From contig CAJLPK010000095.1 in assembly GCA_905208455.1 (NCBI GenBank), positions 1-5,256 of the forward strand: a DNA stretch of 5,256 nucleotides, in the 5' to 3' direction. Of this stretch, positions 1 to 4,756 are shown one piece after another. This DNA comes from an uncultured Bacillota bacterium. Lineage in GTDB: Bacteria > Bacillota > Clostridia > Christensenellales > QAND01. A program made the translations under genes and the position numbers. Numbering within the stretch: the stretch's first letter is position 1; every line of letters begins with the position of its first letter. The notes beneath the pieces were generated by a model. It did not search any database, was not told the DNA's origin, and worked only from the letters and a program-made list of their open reading frames with translations.

Positions 1-105
1 GGCCCCACCGGCCCAATCGGTGGCACTGGCCCTATTGGAGCGACCGGCCCGACCGGTATCGGCGTCACCGGCGTGACTGGCCCCACAGGACCCACGGGGG
101 CCTCA
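1..105 (+). repeat. Collagen-like Gly-X-Y triplet repeat
   Basis: The stretch encodes six triplets, a two-residue interruption (Gly-Ile, codons 19-20, bases 55-60), then five more triplets ending in Gly-Ala-Ser. Threonine dominates the Y position, as in many bacterial collagens that cannot hydroxylate proline and may instead be glycosylated on Thr. The repeat is truncated by the window start, so its full length is unknown. Confidence 0.9.
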
Positions 106-513
106 GAAATTCCCAATTCATTTGCACAATTTGTAGCGTCGCCCAAGGCTTATCAGCATGGAGAATCTCTTTCCTTTTCTCTATACCTGATCCGGGGAGA
201 CGAAATCTCTCTCTCGCCTTCTGATGATACGGCAATCCTGCTAAAGCCCGCATACCTGTATACCTTCTCTTATGATATACAGTGCGTCTCAGCGCCTGCC
301 AATGTATTCATGGGCATCATCCCCTATATCGCCACCTCCGCCGAGCTTCTGTATGCCAACTTTTCGCAAAGCTCCCTGGCAAATGCACCGCTTTCCTGCA
401 GCGGCTCTTTTTCCTTTTATTTCTCCTTTGCTTCCAGCTTCTCTCTGCAGTTCCGCTGTTCGGAGCCACTGACCGTCACCGGCTCACTTACCATCCATCC
501 CACTGCCAAGTAG
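1..513 (+). CDS. Collagen-like (Gly-X-Thr) surface protein, 3' end only
   Basis: Frame 1 is open from the first base to the TAG at 511-513, so 170 C-terminal residues are visible and the start lies upstream of the window. Residues 1-35 are Gly-X-Y triplets, mostly Gly-Pro-Thr, Gly-Val-Thr or Gly-Pro-Ile. Residues 36-170 form a non-repetitive, Ser/Phe/Leu-rich domain with alternating hydrophobic residues that suggests beta strands. Collagen repeats followed by a compact beta-rich C-terminal domain are the layout of BclA-like exosporium and other bacterial collagen-like proteins, where the C-terminal domain trimerises and seeds the triple helix. A surface or spore-coat location is inferred from the family; any signal peptide would be outside the window. 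No sorting motif or transmembrane tail is visible at the C-terminus, and no clear terminator follows. The GTG at 73-75 lies inside the repeats and is not a credible start. The collagen-like class is clear; the exact subfamily is not. Confidence 0.88.
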   Translation, partial: GPTGPIGGTGPIGATGPTGIGVTGVTGPTGPTGASEIPNSFAQFVASPKAYQHGESLSFSLYLIRGDEISLSPSDDTAILLKPAYLYTFSYDIQCVSAPANVFMGIIPYIATSAELLYANFSQSSLANAPLSCSGSFSFYFSFASSFSLQFRCSEPLTVTGSLTIHPTAK

Positions 514-536
514 CCCCTTTTCGTTTTTGTCTAAAA

Positions 537-542
537 TATGAT
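537..542 (+). promoter_or_regulatory. Possible -10 box for the LOR/SDH-family gene
   Basis: TATGAT at 537-542 matches a sigma-A -10 at five of six positions and lies in the 75-bp gap after the collagen-like gene, about 47 bases before the ATG at 589. No good -35 hexamer sits 16-18 bases upstream; bases 514-519 read CCCCTT. The gene may therefore have a weak or activated promoter, or may be read through from the collagen-like gene, after which no terminator was found. Confidence 0.28.
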
Positions 543-575
543 ATAGTTGCAGGGAAAGTTTGTATTATGTATGAT

Positions 576-582
576 GGAGGAG
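576..582 (+). promoter_or_regulatory. Ribosome binding site fixing the start at 589
   Basis: GGAGGAG ends six bases before the ATG at 589, which is ideal spacing. The reading frame stays open further upstream (TTG at 547, ATGs at 571 and 574), but those codons lack a comparable site and lie in or before this one. The ATG at 589 is therefore the chosen start. Confidence 0.85.
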
Positions 583-588
583 AATTCC

Positions 589-1683
589 ATGAGTTTTGAA
601 ATGCCCATTTATACCGCGCCTGATTTTTCCCAGCAAGCTTATAAGGATATGCCCAATGCCTGCTGGAATCCTGCCCCTGCCAATGGGGTGGCGCCGGATC
701 ATTATCATGCCACCACCATTTTCCCTGAATATTTCAAAATCAACGGCTCCTGGCAGCTGGCCCGGGAAAGCCGGATGGACTGCGTAGCAGTGCTCAGCGG
801 CGGTACAATCGAAGTAAAAGAATTTCGCCGTTTGAAAAAAGGCGATCTTGTAGCCGTGGGCCGCAGCGAGGACGGCAGCGACGGAATCTATGTGCATGCC
901 ACGGCCTTTTCCCAGCCGCAAAATCCGGATGAGGAAGCCTTTGCTTTCCGCCAAGGCCGCTCCCGCGAAACTGCCTACGCCATGGACTATGATTCTATCT
1001 ACGATCTTTTGCGCTATGAAAAAGAGCATGGCGGCCATATCACCTGGGTGCTGGGGCCTGCCTGCTGCTTTGACTGGGATGCCCGCCATGCGTTTGCCAA
1101 GCTGGTGCAGGGCGGCTATGTGCAGGCAGTGCTGGCCGGCAACGCCCTGGCTACCCACGATCTGGAAGCAGGTTATCGCTCCACAGCGCTGGGACAAGAC
1201 ATCTATACGCAGATTTCCCAGCCGGGCGGCCATTACAACCACATTGATACCATCAACCAGGTTCGCAGAGCCGGCTCTATCGAAAAGTTTGTTGCCGAGC
1301 AAAACATCCAGGACGGCATCATGGCTGCCTGTGTACAGTGCAAAGTGCCGTATGTGCTCACCGGCTCTATCCGTGACGACGGGCCGCTGCCCGAGGTGTA
1401 CGCCGATGTCTATGAAGGGCAAAATGCCATGCGTGCACAGGTGAAAAAATCCACCACTGTGATTTGCCTGGCCACTACGCTGCATTCTATTGCCACGGGC
1501 AACATGACCCCTTCCTACCGCGTTTTGGAGGACGGCACGGTGCGCCCCGTGTATTTTTACAGCGTGGATGTTTCCGAGTTTGCTGTGAATAAGCTCAGGG
1601 ACAGAGGCAGCCTTGCCGTAAAAACCATCGTAACGAACGTGCAGGATTTCATCGTCAACGTACAGCGCGGCCTATCGTTATAA
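589..1683 (+). CDS. LOR/SDH-family protein, archaeal-type ornithine cyclodeaminase-like (TIGR00300 / ArgZ-AgrE C-terminal type)
   Basis: This 364-residue protein is recognised by stretches typical of the LOR/SDH (TIGR00300) family: APANGVAPDHYHATT (residues 29-43), VLGPACC (154-160), LAGNALATHDLEA (182-194), RRAGSIEKFV (226-235), GSIRDDGPLPEV (259-270), LHSIATGN (299-305 region) and SVDVSEFAVNKLRDRGS (325-341). The second half is a Rossmann-like NAD-binding fold. Characterised relatives (the C-terminal part of cyanobacterial AgrE/ArgZ and a methanogen ornithine cyclodeaminase) turn L-ornithine into L-proline and ammonia using bound NAD+. Cytosolic; no signal peptide or membrane segment. Family members usually run to about 400 residues and start with a small alpha/beta domain of about 70 residues before the VAPDG-type motif. 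Here only about 28 residues precede it, so that domain is absent. No arginine or ornithine genes are adjacent, so the substrate is inferred from family only. The gene stands alone and ends at a strong terminator. Confidence 0.82.
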   Translation: MSFEMPIYTAPDFSQQAYKDMPNACWNPAPANGVAPDHYHATTIFPEYFKINGSWQLARESRMDCVAVLSGGTIEVKEFRRLKKGDLVAVGRSEDGSDGIYVHATAFSQPQNPDEEAFAFRQGRSRETAYAMDYDSIYDLLRYEKEHGGHITWVLGPACCFDWDARHAFAKLVQGGYVQAVLAGNALATHDLEAGYRSTALGQDIYTQISQPGGHYNHIDTINQVRRAGSIEKFVAEQNIQDGIMAACVQCKVPYVLTGSIRDDGPLPEVYADVYEGQNAMRAQVKKSTTVICLATTLHSIATGNMTPSYRVLEDGTVRPVYFYSVDVSEFAVNKLRDRGSLAVKTIVTNVQDFIVNVQRGLSL

Positions 1684-1689
1684 CCAATC

Positions 1690-1720
1690 AAAAAAGCGGG
1701 CGTATCTACGCCCGTTTTTT
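1690..1720. terminator. Bidirectional intrinsic terminator between convergent genes
   Basis: A seven-pair stem, CGGGCGT (1697-1703) with ACGCCCG (1708-1714), and a four-base loop is followed by six T (1715-1720) and preceded by six A (1690-1695). It starts seven bases after the TAA of the rightward gene and ends three bases before the stop of the leftward dehydratase gene, so it can serve both. Confidence 0.92.
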
Positions 1721-1723
1721 GCT

Positions 1724-2563
1724 TTACAGCGCTGTATATTCCCCCAGCACCTTGATGGTGTATGTACGCATCAGCGCATGGATCGTGCTTTGCAGCACGG
1801 AACGCTGCGCTTGGTCTATGCTGACCTCCAGATAAAAATTATAGGCGCCCATCCCTTTTTTGGTAGGGCGGCTCATCAACGCCGCCAGGTTGATCTGGTG
1901 CTCGGCAAACTGGCGCAGTATATCAAACAATGTGCCAGGCTTGTCCGCCGCCTCCAGCACATACAGCGCCATTTTTCGTTTTTCGCCGGTACCGGGCTTT
2001 TGGCCGGCAGGCGCTGCCTCCAGCACAAAAAAACGGGTATCGTTGTTCGCTGCGTCCGTTACGTTTTTCCGCTTATAACGGCAGGCGCTTTCCGCACACA
2101 TATGCTGCGGAACAATCGCCGCTTCACCCTCACAGCCCCTCTCTGCCTTTTGATAGGATTCCATATTGCTCTCTGTAAGCATCAGCGGCACATCGCCCAG
2201 CGCTTCAATGGCCTTTTGGCACTGCCCCTTGGCCTTGAACTGCACATACAGGCGCTGTATATCCTCGGGCTCATCCACATGGCCCACCAGCGCAAACTGC
2301 ACCGGCACATACAGCTCTCCCGTGATGCATGCCCGCGTTTCCAGCAGCCCGTCCAAGCTGACCTGCACATAGCCATCCAGCGTATTTTCAATGGGCACTA
2401 TGGCCCGCGGGCAGCCCTCCGCTACCGCATGGAATACCCCCTCAATGGAGGCGCAGTACAGCGCTTGGTCTGCGCAGCCTGTTTTGGCCCTATACTGAGC
2501 CAGCGCTTGGTCGCAAAATGTGCCGGCTGGCCCTAACACCGCTATCGTTCCCTGCTCTTTCAT
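1724..2563 (-). CDS. pheA: Prephenate dehydratase-like protein with C-terminal ACT domain
   Basis: The family enzyme decarboxylates and dehydrates prephenate to phenylpyruvate, the committed step to phenylalanine, in the cytosol. At 279 residues the protein has normal length for a monofunctional enzyme without a chorismate mutase domain. The catalytic domain (about 5-182) shows GPAGTF (11-16), VPIENT (56-61) and NNDTRFFVL (173-181) with the catalytic-type Thr176-Arg-Phe. An ACT domain (about 197-275) follows. Several signatures are altered. The usual Ser-His-(Pro-Gln) segment before the Gln-Cys is replaced by VQFKAKGQC (107-115). The Ser-Thr-x-Ala-Ala motif reads ESNMESYQKA (131-140). The ACT motifs for phenylalanine binding, normally GAL and ESRP, read GTL (210-212) and MSRP (230-233). 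Substrate and feedback behaviour may therefore differ from the standard enzyme. The ATG overlaps the marR stop (ATGA), with a modest AGAGGGG site eight bases upstream. The family is secure; the precise activity is less so. Confidence 0.8.
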   Translation of the reverse strand: MKEQGTIAVLGPAGTFCDQALAQYRAKTGCADQALYCASIEGVFHAVAEGCPRAIVPIENTLDGYVQVSLDGLLETRACITGELYVPVQFALVGHVDEPEDIQRLYVQFKAKGQCQKAIEALGDVPLMLTESNMESYQKAERGCEGEAAIVPQHMCAESACRYKRKNVTDAANNDTRFFVLEAAPAGQKPGTGEKRKMALYVLEAADKPGTLFDILRQFAEHQINLAALMSRPTKKGMGAYNFYLEVSIDQAQRSVLQSTIHALMRTYTIKVLGEYTAL

Positions 2564-3021
2564 GTCGCTTGCCCCTCTTCTCCGTCTTTGGGCGCTTCCA
2601 CGGCGTCGTATGCGTTTTGCGCCATCGTTTTCAGCATTTGCTCTGCCCGGCCCACCTCATCCGCCGCTAAGCCCCGGATCAGCGTTTCATGCCATTGCCA
2701 GCGCACGCGATACAGCGTTTGGATCACCGGCTCCGCCTGCTCCGTCGTGTATAGGCGCCGGATCCGTTTATCCCGTTCATCCGTTTGAATGGATACATAG
2801 CCCTGCTCCTCCAGCTTTTGTACCGCTTTTGTCACTGTTCCCTTGTCAAAATGGCCCAGCCGGGCCAGCTCATACATGCTTAACCCCTGGTTTTCATAGA
2901 TGCGCGGCAGATAAAACTGCTGCCCATAGCCAATGTTATACTTGGCAAGCTCTCTGTCATAATACCGGTTGCCCTGGCGGTACAGGATGGAGATATATTT
3001 TGTAAAATACGTTTGTTCCAA
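2560..3021 (-). CDS. MarR-family winged-helix transcriptional regulator
   Basis: This 153-residue protein has the standard MarR layout: N-terminal dimerisation helices (about 1-40), a winged helix-turn-helix (about 46-92) with recognition helix DKGTVTKAVQKLEEQG (59-74) and the hallmark wing DERDKRIRRLY (81-91), then C-terminal dimerisation helices. Such proteins bind palindromic operators as dimers and usually repress, releasing DNA on binding small, often phenolic, ligands or on oxidation. There is no cysteine anywhere in the protein, so thiol-based redox sensing of the OhrR type is ruled out for this polypeptide. The start is a TTG at 3021, supported by an excellent AAGGAGG site seven bases upstream. 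The gene is first in a leftward unit with the dehydratase (ATGA overlap) and is divergent from the flavodiiron gene. Autoregulation through the palindrome at 3046-3057 is likely. Its ligand and other targets are unknown. Confidence 0.93.
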   Translation of the reverse strand: MEQTYFTKYISILYRQGNRYYDRELAKYNIGYGQQFYLPRIYENQGLSMYELARLGHFDKGTVTKAVQKLEEQGYVSIQTDERDKRIRRLYTTEQAEPVIQTLYRVRWQWHETLIRGLAADEVGRAEQMLKTMAQNAYDAVEAPKDGEEGQAT

Positions 3022-3028
3022 GCACCGT

Positions 3029-3035
3029 CCTCCTT
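3029..3035 (-). promoter_or_regulatory. Ribosome binding site for the TTG-started marR gene
   Basis: On the minus strand AAGGAGG is followed by a seven-base spacer and TTG at 3021-3019. The strong site justifies the non-ATG start; the next in-frame ATG is at residue 49, inside the DNA-binding domain. Confidence 0.82.
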
Positions 3036-3045
3036 CATCATGTCC

Positions 3046-3057
3046 CTAATAAATTAG
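3046..3057. promoter_or_regulatory. Palindrome CTAAT-AA-ATTAG, candidate MarR operator at the marR start
   Basis: CTAATAAATTAG has two five-base arms (3046-3050 and 3053-3057) around AA. It sits between the candidate marR -10 (3061-3066) and its ribosome binding site, over the expected transcription start, where a repressor would block marR-pheA transcription. A sister palindrome with the same arms lies at 3172-3181. The binding protein is inferred, not shown. Confidence 0.5.
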
Positions 3058-3060
3058 TAT

Positions 3061-3066
3061 ATCATA
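3061..3066 (-). promoter_or_regulatory. Candidate -10 box of the marR-pheA promoter
   Basis: Read leftward the bases are TATGAT, five of six matches to the sigma-A -10. The inferred transcription start near 3054 leaves a leader of about 30 bases before the TTG start. The -35 region at the right distance (roughly 3084-3090, CGTAAA-like) is poor, so the promoter may be weak. The ten-mer ATATGATATA around it also occurs at 536-545 ahead of the LOR/SDH-family gene. Confidence 0.42.
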
Positions 3067-3121
3067 TCCTAACGCCGCGCTGCTTTACGATCTGGCAGCA
3101 TAGGGTTTCCATTTTCTTTGC

Positions 3122-3131
3122 TTTGTACAAA
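3122..3131. promoter_or_regulatory. Palindrome TTTGTACAAA in the divergent intergenic region
   Basis: A perfect ten-base palindrome lies roughly in the middle of the marR/flavodiiron gap. Its TTGTA/TACAA arms recur in the palindrome at 3223-3232. It could be a regulator binding site, but short palindromes also arise by chance in AT-rich DNA. Confidence 0.3.
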
Positions 3132-3171
3132 AAACTTTGTTTTGCAGGGTGCATTATTCCATCCAAGTATG

Positions 3172-3181
3172 CTAATATTAG
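3172..3181. promoter_or_regulatory. Palindrome CTAATATTAG, second candidate MarR operator, upstream of the flavodiiron gene
   Basis: A perfect ten-base palindrome has the same CTAAT and ATTAG arms as the site at 3046-3057 but no central AA. It overlaps -10-like hexamers (TATGCT at 3168-3173 and TAATAT at 3173-3178) about 80-90 bases before the flavodiiron start codon. No convincing -35 box accompanies them, so the promoter position is uncertain. A protein bound here would be well placed to control the flavodiiron gene. Confidence 0.42.
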
Positions 3182-3206
3182 GAAGGAAAATCCCGATACA
3201 GCCGTT

Positions 3207-3220
3207 GGGCCGTTCGGCCC
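3207..3220 (+). other. GC-rich hairpin in the flavodiiron leader
   Basis: GGGCC (3207-3211) pairs with GGCCC (3216-3220) around a GTTC loop. No T-run follows on either strand, so it does not look like a standard terminator. It may be an mRNA stability or leader structure if the promoter lies upstream. Confidence 0.3.
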
Positions 3221-3222
3221 CG

Positions 3223-3232
3223 TTGTATACAA
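3223..3232. promoter_or_regulatory. Palindrome TTGTATACAA just upstream of the flavodiiron gene
   Basis: A perfect ten-base palindrome ends 28 bases before the start codon. It shares TTGTA/TACAA arms with 3122-3131 and contains a TATACA hexamer (3226-3231) that could itself be a -10 box. Whether it is an operator, a promoter element or chance cannot be settled from the sequence. Confidence 0.32.
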
Positions 3233-3246
3233 GAAATTATATCTGT

Positions 3247-3253
3247 AAAGGAG
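3247..3253 (+). promoter_or_regulatory. Ribosome binding site of the flavodiiron gene
   Basis: AAAGGAG is followed by a seven-base spacer and the ATG at 3261. The resulting N-terminus fits the family's usual beginning, so the start is secure. Confidence 0.85.
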
Positions 3254-3260
3254 CATTGCT

Positions 3261-4430
3261 ATGGAACTTGTAACCATTTCCCCAAGCATCCAGTATATTG
3301 GCGTGGATGACAAAACCATTGATTTGTTTGAAAGCCAATATGTAGTGCCGCACGGCATCTCGTATAACTCCTATGTCATTTTAGACGAAAAAATCGCCGT
3401 TATGGATACCGTAGATGCGCGCGCCACAGGCCCGTGGCTGAAAAACCTTGCCTCTGTGCTCGGCGATAAGAAACCGGATTATCTCATCGTTTCCCATATG
3501 GAGCCGGATCATGCCTCCAACATTCAAACATTGGCTGAAAAGTATCCGGAGATGAAAATCGTTGCCAGCGCCAAAGCGCTTTCGATGATCCCGCAGTTTT
3601 TCACCTTTGACATCAGCGACCGTTCCATTGTAGCGAAGGAAGGCGAAACGCTGCCGCTCGGCGAGCATACGCTGCAGTTTTTTATGGCGCCCATGGTGCA
3701 CTGGCCGGAAGTGATGGTAACGTACGAGCAGCATGAAAAGATCCTGTTTTCCGCGGACGGCTTTGGCAAGTTCGGCACGCTGGATACCGAGGAGGACTGG
3801 GACTGTGAAGCCCGGCGCTATTACTTCAACATCGTCGGTAAATACGGCATGCAGGTACAAGCCCTGCTGAAAAAGGCCGCCACGCTGGATATTCAGACCA
3901 TTTGCCCGCTGCACGGCCCCATTCTAAAGGAAAACCTGGGACACTACATCGGCAAATACGATGTGTGGAGCAGCTACCAGCCGGAGGATGAAGGCATATT
4001 CATCGCCTATGCCTCCATTCACGGCCATACCGCGCAGGCCGCGAAAAGGCTGGCACAGATTTTGGAGGAAAAGGGAGCCAAAAAAGTGGTGCTGGCGGAT
4101 CTTTCGCGCAGCGATCTGGCAGAGTGCGTAGAGGATGCCTTCCGGTACAGCCACCTTGTTCTGGCAGCAGCCAGCTATGACGCAGGCCTGTTCCCGCCCA
4201 TGGAAAGCTTTTTGCACAAGCTGCGCGCCAAAGCCTATCAAAACCGGGTCGTGGCGTTGGTAGAAAACGGTTCCTGGGCGCCTTCTGCCGGCAAGTGCAT
4301 GAAAGCCATCCTGGAGCCGATGAAAAATCTTCGTATGGTAGAGCCTTTGGTCTCGATCCGCTCCAGCCTAAAGCCGGAAACAGAGGCACAACTGGCAGCG
4401 CTGGCAGACAACCTGCTTTCCGCCAAATAA
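3261..4430 (+). CDS. Class A flavodiiron protein (FprA-type oxygen/nitric oxide reductase)
   Basis: These cytosolic enzymes reduce O2 to water and/or NO to N2O at a diiron site, taking electrons through FMN from rubredoxin or a similar carrier, and protect anaerobes from oxygen and nitrosative stress. The 389 residues match the two-domain class A length. The metallo-beta-lactamase-like domain (1 to about 240) carries the complete ligand set: His79, Glu81, Asp83 and His84 in SHMEPDHAS, His147 in APMVHWPE, Asp166 in FSADGFGKFG and His218 in CPLHGP. The flavodoxin domain (about 246-387) has the FMN phosphate loop SIHGHT (252-257) and an ENGSWAPSAGK segment (334-344). There is no C-terminal rubredoxin or reductase domain, so a separate redox partner is needed; none is encoded in the window. 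The gene is monocistronic, divergent from marR, and ends at a strong terminator. O2 versus NO preference cannot be read from sequence. Confidence 0.95.
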   Translation: MELVTISPSIQYIGVDDKTIDLFESQYVVPHGISYNSYVILDEKIAVMDTVDARATGPWLKNLASVLGDKKPDYLIVSHMEPDHASNIQTLAEKYPEMKIVASAKALSMIPQFFTFDISDRSIVAKEGETLPLGEHTLQFFMAPMVHWPEVMVTYEQHEKILFSADGFGKFGTLDTEEDWDCEARRYYFNIVGKYGMQVQALLKKAATLDIQTICPLHGPILKENLGHYIGKYDVWSSYQPEDEGIFIAYASIHGHTAQAAKRLAQILEEKGAKKVVLADLSRSDLAECVEDAFRYSHLVLAAASYDAGLFPPMESFLHKLRAKAYQNRVVALVENGSWAPSAGKCMKAILEPMKNLRMVEPLVSIRSSLKPETEAQLAALADNLLSAK

Positions 4431-4442
4431 TCCATAGAAGGC

Positions 4443-4468
4443 AAAGAGCGCCCAAGGGCGCTCTTTTT
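4443..4468 (+). terminator. Intrinsic terminator of the flavodiiron gene
   Basis: Ten pairs, AAAGAGCGCC (4443-4452) with GGCGCTCTTT (4457-4466), close a four-base CAAG loop, and the T-run covers 4464-4468. It begins 12 bases after the stop codon. Confidence 0.92.
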
Positions 4469-4469
4469 A

Positions 4470-4720
4470 TTGCCCGCGTGTTTCGGGCGGCGCTTTCTCC
4501 TATCCCACCCCTCAGCGGCCTGCTTTGTATCCATCCCCGTTCTGCGCCGGAGGCCCGCCGCAAAATGCTCTGGCGCTGTGCGCTGCTGTATACTCCTATT
4601 TCCTCTGTTTTATGGTTTCGGTTCGCAATGGCGCGCCGGCGTGGCAGGCTCAAGCCTGTCGCTGATCCCGAAAAACTGCGCACACCGGAAAGGTCCCCCT
4701 GCCCCCTCTATAAAACCAAT
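4470..4720. other. Gene-free interval between two terminators
   Basis: About 250 bases lie between the ends of two convergent genes. Open frames cross it on both strands, but they lack a ribosome binding site, run through both terminators and overlap the neighbouring genes, so none is accepted. Weak structure includes a GCCCG/CGGGC hairpin (4472-4488) and a seven-pair hairpin GGCAGGC/GCCTGTC with a TCAA loop (4643-4660, one G-T pair). No tRNA, riboswitch or known small RNA was recognised. Confidence 0.5.
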
Positions 4721-4721
4721 G

Positions 4722-4750
4722 AAAAAACAGCGCCAAAGCGCTGTTTTTTT
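4722..4750 (-). terminator. Intrinsic terminator of the leftward gene at the right end
   Basis: A perfect twelve-pair stem, AAAAAACAGCGC (4722-4733) with GCGCTGTTTTTT (4738-4749), has a CAAA loop. Read leftward it ends in six T and begins seven bases after the stop of the leftward gene, so it is mainly that gene's terminator. The run of seven T on the plus strand makes it work in both directions. Confidence 0.9.
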
Positions 4751-4756
4751 ATTGCT

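Noticed and set aside
536..545. ATATGATATA shared between the upstream regions of the LOR/SDH-family gene and marR
   Set aside because: A shared ten-mer built around a TATGAT -10 box is expected for two AT-rich promoters and does not by itself indicate co-regulation.
565..1485. Long open frame on the minus strand (306 codons) opposite the LOR/SDH-family gene
   Set aside because: It is antisense to a gene with clear family motifs, has no recognisable protein features, and is explained by the GC-biased third positions of the real gene.
1725..1736. Perfect 12-base palindrome TACAGCGCTGTA at the pheA stop codon
   Set aside because: It lies in the last codons of pheA next to the terminator. CAGCGC-containing words are frequent in this DNA through codon use, so an operator role is unsupported.
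1778..2536. Open frame of 252 codons on the plus strand over pheA
   Set aside because: It is the antisense shadow of the prephenate dehydratase gene, with low-complexity His/Arg/Leu content and no family match.
3062..3358. Minus-strand open frame with a short GPNGP-like stretch resembling a collagen remnant
   Set aside because: The resemblance covers only about two triplets and comes from the GGGCC hairpin. The frame is antisense to the flavodiiron start and has no supporting site.
4000..4683. Minus-strand open frame of 227 codons across the end of the flavodiiron gene and the gap
   Set aside because: It runs antisense through the flavodiiron coding region and its terminator; part of the apparent protein is just the translated terminator stem.
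4620..4700. Possible SRP RNA-like segment because of a CCGGAAAGG stretch
   Set aside because: The segment lacks the conserved GGAA-capped helix and flanking asymmetric loop of signal recognition particle RNA and has no promoter.
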